From assembly GCA_947293975.1 (NCBI GenBank), contig CAMYPV010000032.1, forward strand, positions 1-13,429: a stretch of 13,429 nucleotides of DNA, given 5' to 3'. Below the pieces are notes generated by a model. That model was not told the DNA's origin. It did not search any database and was given only the letters and a program-made list of their open reading frames with translations. The position numbers were made by a program, and so were the translations under genes. Source of the stretch: an uncultured Ezakiella sp. (GTDB lineage: Bacteria > Bacillota > Clostridia > Tissierellales > Peptoniphilaceae). This document shows positions 9,432 through 13,429 of the stretch, piece by piece. Each line of letters begins with the position of its first letter. The stretch's first letter is position 1.

Positions 9432-10687
9432 AACTTTCTCCTTAGATTTTGAATAATATTTTTACAGTTTTCTTTTACTTCATTAATATCGATATTTATA
9501 AATTTTTTATCTTTATACACAACATTTCCTTTAATACAAACTTCACATATATCGCTATCTTTTGCTGAATACACAATTGCCGATACTGGATTATTTACAG
9601 GGCAATTATGAATGTCGCTCAAATCAAAAATACTAAAATCTGCTTGATATCCTTCTTTTATTTCACCTATTTTTTCAAAATGCAAAGCCTTTGCTCCATT
9701 TCTTGTTGCCATATTAATAATCTCACCTGCAGATAGTAGACATGGATTTTTATTTAAGCCCTTTGTAACAAGAGATATTAATTGCATTTCCTTCAACATA
9801 CTTTGATTATTATTACTTGATGCTCCATCCGTGCCTATTGAAGCATTAATATTATAATCTAACATCTTTTTTATATCTGGAATTCCGCTTCCAAGTTTTA
9901 AATTACTTGAAATATTTATTGAAACACTTGCTTTTCTCTTTGCGATAATTTCTAAATCGTCATTAGACAAGTAAACGCAATGAGCAAGGACAGTATTTTC
10001 ATCAATAACTCCTAAATCGTCAAGATATTTTGTCGGAGATTTCTTATAATTTTTTATTGAATCTTCGTTTTCTTTCATGGTTTCTGAAAGATGGGTATGA
10101 AAAATCAATCCATTTTTATTTGCCAATTCTTTTGCAAACACATAACCATTATCATCCAAAGTATATATTGCATGAGGAGCGATTCCAATCTTTAAATAAT
10201 CTGGAATATTCATATTTAATAAGTCATATGTCTTTTTAAGCTGCGTATTAAATACATCTTCACTAAAGTTTGTCAACCCTTGACAAATTACTCCGCGCAT
10301 TCCTATCTCTTTTGCAGCTTTAATATTCAGATGCTCAGCAGTATACATATCATTAAATGTACTAATACCACACGATATCATTTCTGCCATTGATAATAAA
10401 CTGCCCCAATACATATCCTCATCACTCATCAAGTCTTCTATAGGCCAAATTTCTTTTTCTAACCAATCTTGTAAATTTAAATCATCAGCATAATTTCTAA
10501 GTAAACTCATCGCTAAATGTGTGTGTGTATTTATGAAAGCTGGCAACATGTATTTATCGCTGTAATCATCACCATTTTCAAACGAAGCATCAGATATTCT
10601 TTTAAATAATCCATCTTCAATCACTATCGATTTTTTTTCAAACATCATCTTATCAGAATTATATACATTTATATTATTATAAATCAC
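9428..10687 (-). CDS. mtaD: Amidohydrolase, MTA/SAH deaminase type
   Basis: The 419-residue metal-dependent hydrolase belongs to the TrzN/MtaD group. Metal ligands are visible as H55/H57 (INTHTHLAMSLLR), H199 (FHTHLSE) and D287 (GTDGASSNNN). E202 and H236 (LAHCVYLS) fit the catalytic pair. E84 in IWPIEDLM and H172 in APHAIYT match purine-contacting positions of the family. Members deaminate 5'-methylthioadenosine and/or S-adenosylhomocysteine to inosine derivatives in the cytoplasm, linking SAM recycling to purine salvage. The start is a GTG at 10687, supported by GAGGTGG at 10692-10698. The next Met (residue 14) would lose the first beta strand. The stop overlaps ypfJ as ATGA. The segment after GVICQGLTN lacks the arginines I expect for binding the SAH carboxylate, so MTA, adenosine or another amine is possible. 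The exact substrate is uncertain. Confidence 0.87.
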   Translation of the reverse strand: MIYNNINVYNSDKMMFEKKSIVIEDGLFKRISDASFENGDDYSDKYMLPAFINTHTHLAMSLLRNYADDLNLQDWLEKEIWPIEDLMSDEDMYWGSLLSMAEMISCGISTFNDMYTAEHLNIKAAKEIGMRGVICQGLTNFSEDVFNTQLKKTYDLLNMNIPDYLKIGIAPHAIYTLDDNGYVFAKELANKNGLIFHTHLSETMKENEDSIKNYKKSPTKYLDDLGVIDENTVLAHCVYLSNDDLEIIAKRKASVSINISSNLKLGSGIPDIKKMLDYNINASIGTDGASSNNNQSMLKEMQLISLVTKGLNKNPCLLSAGEIINMATRNGAKALHFEKIGEIKEGYQADFSIFDLSDIHNCPVNNPVSAIVYSAKDSDICEVCIKGNVVYKDKKFINIDINEVKENCKNIIQNLRRKL

Positions 10688-10691
10688 TCTT

Positions 10692-10698
10692 CCACCTC
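10692..10698 (-). promoter_or_regulatory. Ribosome binding site fixing the GTG start of mtaD
   Basis: Read on the minus strand, GAGGTGG sits four bases before GTG 10687. No other start codon nearby has such spacing, so it decides for the GTG start. Confidence 0.75.
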
Positions 10699-10714
10699 AT
10701 TTTAATATAAAAAA

Positions 10715-10777
10715 TTACCAGATAGAATTATTAAAATTTTTAGAGCCAAAAGGCACAGAAATAATCATATCTGGTAA
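10715..10777 (-). terminator. Terminator-like hairpin overlapping the small ORF end (possible attenuator)
   Basis: Plus-strand 10715-10724 (TTACCAGATA) and 10768-10777 (TATCTGGTAA) are exact reverse complements. The RNA of the minus strand forms a 10-bp stem, continues after a 2x2 internal loop with 6 more A-U pairs (10727-10732 with 10760-10765), and is followed at once by six U (10709-10714). It sits between the small ORF and mtaD. All transcription from the upstream promoter must therefore pass it. GC content of the stem is low but comparable with the other two terminators in this window. Confidence 0.6.
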
Positions 10778-10864
10778 ACATTTTAAAATATTTTTTTTGT
10801 TAAAAATTGCGCAATAATAAATCTCGTTAGATGTATTCAAAAAAACTTCACTAACATTTTTCAT
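10715..10864 (-). CDS. Small ORF of 49 codons at the head of the mtaD-ypfJ-trpS-purDL operon
   Basis: I do not recognise this protein. The minus strand reads ATG at 10864, beginning MKNVSEVFLNTSNEIYY and ending NNSIW before TAA at 10715. It is 49 residues long, Asn/Lys/Ile rich, with two Cys and no clear membrane segment. The reason to take it seriously is the Shine-Dalgarno: a perfect AAGGAGG at 10873-10879, 8 bases from the ATG, itself downstream of a plausible promoter (10895-10922). It ends 27 bases before the mtaD GTG. Its last codons (TATCTGGTAA) form the descending arm of a terminator-like hairpin, so it could be a leader peptide in an attenuator. It could also be an ordinary small protein, or the coding part of a short independent transcript. 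Composition alone cannot separate it from chance AT-rich sequence. Confidence 0.55.
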   Translation of the reverse strand: MKNVSEVFLNTSNEIYYCAIFNKKNILKCLPDMIISVPFGSKNFNNSIW

Positions 10865-10872
10865 ATCGCAAT

Positions 10873-10879
10873 CCTCCTT
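10873..10879 (-). promoter_or_regulatory. Strong ribosome binding site of the 49-codon small ORF
   Basis: Plus-strand CCTCCTT reads AAGGAGG on the minus strand, 8 bases before ATG 10864. It is the best ribosome binding site in the intergenic region and is not explained by any other gene. Confidence 0.7.
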
Positions 10880-10894
10880 AGTATATGATAACAC

Positions 10895-10922
10895 ATTTTA
10901 CCAATTATTTCCACAATTACAA
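10895..10922 (-). promoter_or_regulatory. Candidate sigma-A promoter of the small ORF-mtaD-ypfJ-trpS-purDL operon
   Basis: On the minus strand, TTGTAA (10917-10922) and TAAAAT (10895-10900) are 16 bases apart. The -10 is preceded by TGG, giving an extended TGn element. It lies just downstream of the previous operon's terminator and about 30 bases before the small ORF start. Just upstream of the -35 is an 11-bp-spaced direct repeat, GCTTAA on the plus strand (10924-10929 and 10935-10940), which could be a regulator site or chance. Confidence 0.5.
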
Positions 10923-10967
10923 GGCTTAATTTCAGCTTAAATAAATATTATCATATTGCATATAAAA

Positions 10968-10999
10968 AATAGAGTGACTAAAATTTTAATCACTCTATT
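10968..10999 (-). terminator. Intrinsic terminator of the phosphoesterase-nagB-CYTH operon
   Basis: AATAGAGTGA (10968-10977) and TCACTCTATT (10990-10999) form a perfect 10-bp stem. The interior TAAAATTTTA can pair further. On the minus strand the stem runs directly into TTTTTTATATG. It lies 32 bases after the CYTH stop at 11032. Confidence 0.87.
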
Positions 11000-11031
11000 A
11001 TCTTTAGAATTATTATGTTGAAACTTGAAAT

Positions 11032-11538
11032 TTAAAGCTCGCTAATTAATTCTCCAATTGATTTCGTAGTTATTTTATCTTTGGGAATATTAAGCTCCTT
11101 TAATAACTCCTCAAGTTTTTCAACTGATGGCGCCTCTATTTCCAAGTACGGATTAGGATAAATATCTTCATTCCATATATCTAAGTCGAAAATATAATCT
11201 CCCAATATATATTTATATCTTTCCTTCTCTTCCAAGTCATATTTGTATCCCAATGCTTCCATTATCTTCAAAAATGATTTTGGATCAGAAACTCCAGTCG
11301 TAATTTCTTGATTTATTTTTGCACTAGAACTGTATTCTTTTGTTTTTAAAGTAAATTCTGAATATTCATCCGTAACTCTTAATCTTAAATAGCTGTTGTC
11401 ATCAAGATTAGTGTTTATAAAACGATAATTTTTTTGATTTTCCTTTTTAATAAACTCAGCATCTGATTTTGATATGATATTTTTTAATTGATCAAGACTA
11501 TATCCAATTACTTTTACTTCAATTTCTTTTTCAATCAT
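11032..11538 (-). CDS. CYTH-domain protein (triphosphate tunnel enzyme / class IV cyclase-like)
   Basis: This 168-residue protein starts with the diagnostic ExExK motif (EKEIEVK at 3-9). Further tunnel-lining motifs follow in family order: LRLR at 51-54, TLKTK at 63-67, DLDIW at 118-122 and YLEIE at 131-135. CYTH enzymes form a beta-barrel tunnel that binds metal and triphosphate; members hydrolyse inorganic triphosphate, polyphosphate or thiamine triphosphate, or make cAMP. Length and motif set fit the stand-alone bacterial CylB/CYTH type, but the reaction cannot be chosen from sequence alone. The ATG overlaps the nagB stop as ATGA and has only a weak GAG ahead of it, so translation probably depends on coupling to nagB. 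It is the last gene before a clear terminator. Confidence 0.9.
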   Translation of the reverse strand: MIEKEIEVKVIGYSLDQLKNIISKSDAEFIKKENQKNYRFINTNLDDNSYLRLRVTDEYSEFTLKTKEYSSSAKINQEITTGVSDPKSFLKIMEALGYKYDLEEKERYKYILGDYIFDLDIWNEDIYPNPYLEIEAPSVEKLEELLKELNIPKDKITTKSIGELISEL

Positions 11539-12257
11539 AAAAGCTCATTTAACTGTTCATCAATGAAAATATAAACATCCTTGTGTAATTTTAATAATGT
11601 TACTGGACAATCTGTAGTAATGTCATTACCTTTCAATAATTCTCTTATTGCATCTGCTTTTTTAGGTCCATTTGCCAATAAAATAATTGTCTTCGCTTCC
11701 ATAATTTTACCAACACCCATACTAATGGCAGATGTCGGTACATCCTTTATATCATCAAAAAATCTTGAATTAGCCTTTATTGTTGATTCGGTAAGTGTAA
11801 TAATATTTGTATTATAACTCAAACATCTGCTTGGCTCGTTGAACGCAATATGTCCATTTTCTCCAACGCCTAATACTTGTATGTCTACACCTCCTAGAGA
11901 ATCAATTAATTCATCATATGATTTGCATGCTTCGTGATCATCGTTGTTTTTTGCAAATGGCACGTGAGTATCATTTTTATTTATATCAATATGATCAAAT
12001 AGATTTTCATTCATAAATTCTCTATAACTTTCCTTGTGACCAACTGGTAATCCAATATATTCATCAAGGTTAACAGTTTTTATGTTTTTAAAAGATATTT
12101 CATTCTTTTTATTTTTTTCAATTAACTCTTTGTACATGCCAACAGGTGTGCTACCTGTTGCAAGTCCCAAAACTTTTACATTGGCAATTCTTTCTGCAAT
12201 AAAATCTGCAGCCATCTTGCTCATTTGTTCATAATCTTTACCTACATAAACCTTCAT
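11535..12257 (-). CDS. nagB: Glucosamine-6-phosphate deaminase
   Basis: The 240-residue enzyme converts glucosamine-6-phosphate to fructose-6-phosphate and ammonia, the committed step of amino-sugar catabolism. Visible motifs are the phosphate loop GLATGSTPVGMYKEL (31-45), VNLDEYIGL with the catalytic Asp65, and GVGENGHIAFNEPS at 130-143. The last motif supplies His136 and Glu141, corresponding to His143 and Glu148 of the E. coli enzyme. The Asp141 position of E. coli is Asn134 here, a common variation in Gram-positive NagB. The length fits the short form without the E. coli allosteric tail. The start is supported by AAGGAGG formed by the last two codons plus stop region of the phosphoesterase gene, with a 2-base gap. 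No nagA is present in the window. Confidence 0.97.
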   Translation of the reverse strand: MKVYVGKDYEQMSKMAADFIAERIANVKVLGLATGSTPVGMYKELIEKNKKNEISFKNIKTVNLDEYIGLPVGHKESYREFMNENLFDHIDINKNDTHVPFAKNNDDHEACKSYDELIDSLGGVDIQVLGVGENGHIAFNEPSRCLSYNTNIITLTESTIKANSRFFDDIKDVPTSAISMGVGKIMEAKTIILLANGPKKADAIRELLKGNDITTDCPVTLLKLHKDVYIFIDEQLNELL

Positions 12258-12259
12258 AT

Positions 12260-12943
12260 TTACCTCCTTATGAGTTTAGGTGTAAAATTCAAATAATCAG
12301 CTGCTGTAAGATGATATTCAATTCCATCAACTAATCCTTCAACAGCCTTTTTACCTCCCTCGCCGTGAAGATGTCCGTATACGCATATCTCCACATTATT
12401 TTGTTTCATTAAATTGTGAAATTCGTTTGGACTTTTTTCTTTATCAAAAGGTGGATAGTGAACCATTGCTATAATAGGTCGATCTGGCTTTGCCGATTTA
12501 ATTGAAATATCAAGTCTTATCAATTCTCTGTCTATAATTCTGTCTTCCCCTTCTTGAAATTCCATCGATGTCTTATCGCACCATAATCTAGAACCAACAA
12601 TCTCATATCCTTCTACCGAATAAGAATTATTTTGTAAAAATTGTATAGTTTGCAATCCTAAATCATTCATTTTTTTAAGACTTGACCACCAATAATCATG
12701 ATTACCTCTTGAGATAATTTTCTTACCAGGAAGAGAGTCTAAAAATTTTAAATCTTCTATCGCATCCTCTAACTTCAAAGCCCAACTTATATCTCCTGCA
12801 ATCAAGACGCAGTCATCATCATTTATTATATTTCTCCAATTATATTCAATTTTTTCTTTGTGATCTTTCCAGACACTTGAAAAAATATCCATTGGTTTAT
12901 CCTGACCACCATCTAAATGTGTATCCGCAAGAGCGTATATCAT
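12260..12943 (-). CDS. Calcineurin-like metallophosphoesterase
   Basis: This 227-residue protein has the full set of metallophosphoesterase motifs: ADTHLD with Asp7/His9, AGDISWA with Asp51, RGNHDYWW with Asn81/His82, MVHYPP with His162, and VYGHLHG with His191/His193. These bind a two-metal centre that hydrolyses phosphoesters. It resembles the COG1768-type predicted phosphohydrolases (WCDK, NHDYWW) rather than the SbcD/Mre11 nucleases; the substrate is unknown. GAGGTGA at 12947-12953 precedes ATG 12943. It is the first gene of an operon with nagB and a CYTH protein, behind a strong promoter. Its C-terminus, LIRR-stop, is encoded by CTC ATA AGG AGG TAA, which doubles as the nagB ribosome binding site. 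Confidence 0.92.
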   Translation of the reverse strand: MIYALADTHLDGGQDKPMDIFSSVWKDHKEKIEYNWRNIINDDDCVLIAGDISWALKLEDAIEDLKFLDSLPGKKIISRGNHDYWWSSLKKMNDLGLQTIQFLQNNSYSVEGYEIVGSRLWCDKTSMEFQEGEDRIIDRELIRLDISIKSAKPDRPIIAMVHYPPFDKEKSPNEFHNLMKQNNVEICVYGHLHGEGGKKAVEGLVDGIEYHLTAADYLNFTPKLIRR

Positions 12944-12962
12944 ATCTCACCTCGTTTATTCC

Positions 12963-12982
12963 ATTACAATTTTCATTGTAAT
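12963..12982. promoter_or_regulatory. Operator-like palindrome over the phosphoesterase-nagB-CYTH promoter start site
   Basis: ATTACAAT (12963-12970), a 4-base spacer and ATTGTAAT (12975-12982) form a perfect 8+8 inverted repeat. It overlaps the last two bases of the -10 box and covers the expected +1, a classic repressor position. On the minus strand it is not followed by a T-run, so it is not a terminator there. The binding protein is unknown. Confidence 0.5.
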
Positions 12983-13009
12983 TATATTATTTTTTTTTCT
13001 TAAAATCAA
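12981..13009 (-). promoter_or_regulatory. Sigma-A promoter of the phosphoesterase-nagB-CYTH operon
   Basis: On the minus strand TTGATT (13004-13009) and a perfect TATAAT (12981-12986) are separated by 17 bases, with an A-tract in the spacer. It lies in the 69-base gap between the truncated ATPase stop and ATG 12943, giving a 5' leader of roughly 30 bases. Confidence 0.8.
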
Positions 13010-13012
13010 TAT

Positions 13013-13368
13013 TTACATTTCAACCAAAAAATATTTTTGTTGATTTTTATCCAAGATGTTTTTAATTCTACTATTGGATGTTAATAATAATACTTGATAT
13101 CCATCATTAACAAGTTCTGAAAAATAATTTAAAACATTTTCTAATCGCATATCATCTAAGAACTGAAATGCATCATCAAGTATTACAAAACCACCTTGTA
13201 AAATCGATTCTCGAGTAGCCATCTTTAGCGAAAAATTTGCAATTTCCTTGGTAGCTTTACTCATTTGTTCAAAGTTCAATCTAAAATCTCGATTTAAAAA
13301 AATATTAAATTCATCGTCAACAAACATATCATTACTATTAGATATTTTGTTAAATATTATTCTTGCTT
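13013..13368 (-). CDS. SbcC/YhaN-like AAA ATPase, C-terminal part (5' end missing)
   Basis: Only the C-terminal 118 or so residues are present. The frame stays open upstream of the first Met (13327) to the genomic end at 13368, adding ARIIFNKISNSND. That Met has no ribosome binding site, so it is internal and the gene continues off the contig. The fragment has the C-terminal half of an SMC/Rad50-type ATPase head: a signature-like MSKATKEIANFSLKMA, Walker B GGFVILDDAFQFLDD, and the final VLLLTSN strand. This resembles the LSKGTKEQ...LDDPF pattern of YhaN, SbcC and related DNA-repair or defence ATPases. The coiled coil, Walker A and any partner are missing, so the exact member cannot be named. 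A separate promoter for the downstream phosphoesterase follows its stop, so the two need not be a functional pair. Confidence 0.75.
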
Positions 13369-13429
13369 CTGTCCCTTATACACATCTCCGAGCCCACGAG
13401 ACCGTTATTCTAACCTCGTATGCCGTCTT
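13369..13429. other. Illumina Nextera/P7 adapter sequence left at the contig end (artefact)
   Basis: Bases 13369-13387 (CTGTCCCTTATACACATCT) match the 19-bp Tn5 mosaic end used in Nextera libraries with one mismatch (base 13374, C for T). Bases 13388-13402 (CCGAGCCCACGAGAC) match the read-2 adapter exactly. Bases 13403-13412 fit a 10-base i7 index. Bases 13413-13429 match the P7 flank with one mismatch (13414). The order and spacing are those of a library construct, so this is not genomic DNA or a Tn5 insertion. Confidence 0.97.

Larger units (their letters stand above)
10688..11031. other. 344-base intergenic region between the two minus-strand operons
   Basis: In minus-strand order it holds the terminator of the nagB operon (10968-10999), about 45 AT-rich bases with a short direct repeat, a candidate promoter, the 49-codon small ORF with its ribosome binding site, the terminator-like hairpin, and the ribosome binding site of mtaD. 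I see no tRNA, T-box or known riboswitch motif here, and no plus-strand gene. Confidence 0.7.

Noticed and set aside
10924..10940. GCTTAA direct repeats upstream of the operon promoter as a firm regulator site
   Set aside because: Six-base matches in AT-rich DNA are expected by chance. It is mentioned only as a possibility in the promoter entry.
10688..10967. T-box or purine riboswitch leader for the trpS/purD-purL operon
   Set aside because: No T-box consensus (AGGGTGG type) and no purine riboswitch core were seen. Only a small ORF and a simple hairpin were found.
12963..12982. Inverted repeat as an intrinsic terminator for the ATPase gene
   Set aside because: On the minus strand no T-run follows the hairpin, and the -10 box lies on its upstream edge. 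The T-run is on the plus strand, where there is no gene to terminate.
12260..13368. Phosphoesterase plus SbcC-like ATPase as an SbcCD or YhaO-YhaN nuclease pair
   Set aside because: The phosphoesterase resembles COG1768-type hydrolases rather than Mre11/SbcD, is only 227 residues, and has its own promoter between the two genes.
13369..13387. Tn5 mosaic end, as if a transposon end were present
   Set aside because: It is followed directly by Nextera read-2 adapter, an index-length stretch and P7 sequence at the contig end. It is a library artefact, not a mobile element.

Overview
The window is about 13.4 kb of low-GC DNA whose gene content and Shine-Dalgarno usage point to an anaerobic low-GC Gram-positive (Bacillota). 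The clostridial or Tissierellia/Peptoniphilaceae side is my inference, from the PEP-utilising pyruvate phosphate dikinase end, the single-chain clade II type PurL, strong AGGAGG ribosome binding sites and dense AT-rich operons. The last 61 bases (13369-13429) are not genomic: they match Illumina Nextera transposase/P7 adapter sequence, so the biological sequence ends at 13368.

Layout. On the plus strand, bases 1-123 are the 3' end of pyruvate phosphate dikinase. They are followed closely by a two-gene ABC exporter, an ATPase (145-879) and a 12-segment-class permease (872-2566). A bidirectional terminator hairpin (2587-2621) separates these from the convergent minus-strand block.

Minus-strand operon A (10864 down to 2635) has its own promoter near 10895-10922. 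It opens with an unlisted 49-codon small ORF (10715-10864) that has an excellent Shine-Dalgarno sequence. A terminator-like hairpin overlaps the small ORF's Trp-stop end. The genes that follow are tightly packed or overlapping: an MTA/SAH-deaminase-type amidohydrolase, a YpfJ-type membrane-anchored zinc metallopeptidase, tryptophanyl-tRNA synthetase, and a 1638-residue protein that fuses PurD (GAR synthetase) to a full-length PurL (FGAM synthase with glutaminase domain). The fusion joins steps 2 and 4 of de novo purine synthesis and is the most unusual protein here.

Minus-strand operon B (12943 down to 11032) has a near-consensus sigma-A promoter (12981-13009) with a perfect 8+8 palindrome over the predicted start site. 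It encodes a calcineurin-like phosphoesterase, glucosamine-6-phosphate deaminase (NagB) and a CYTH-domain phosphatase/cyclase-like protein, and it ends at a hairpin terminator (10968-10999). Upstream of it is the C-terminal end of an SbcC/YhaN-like ATPase, cut off by the contig end.

I see no CRISPR array, tRNA, rRNA, prophage or insertion sequence. The candidates for something undescribed are the PurD-PurL fusion and the small-ORF/hairpin leader ahead of the trpS-containing operon. The rest is ordinary housekeeping sequence.
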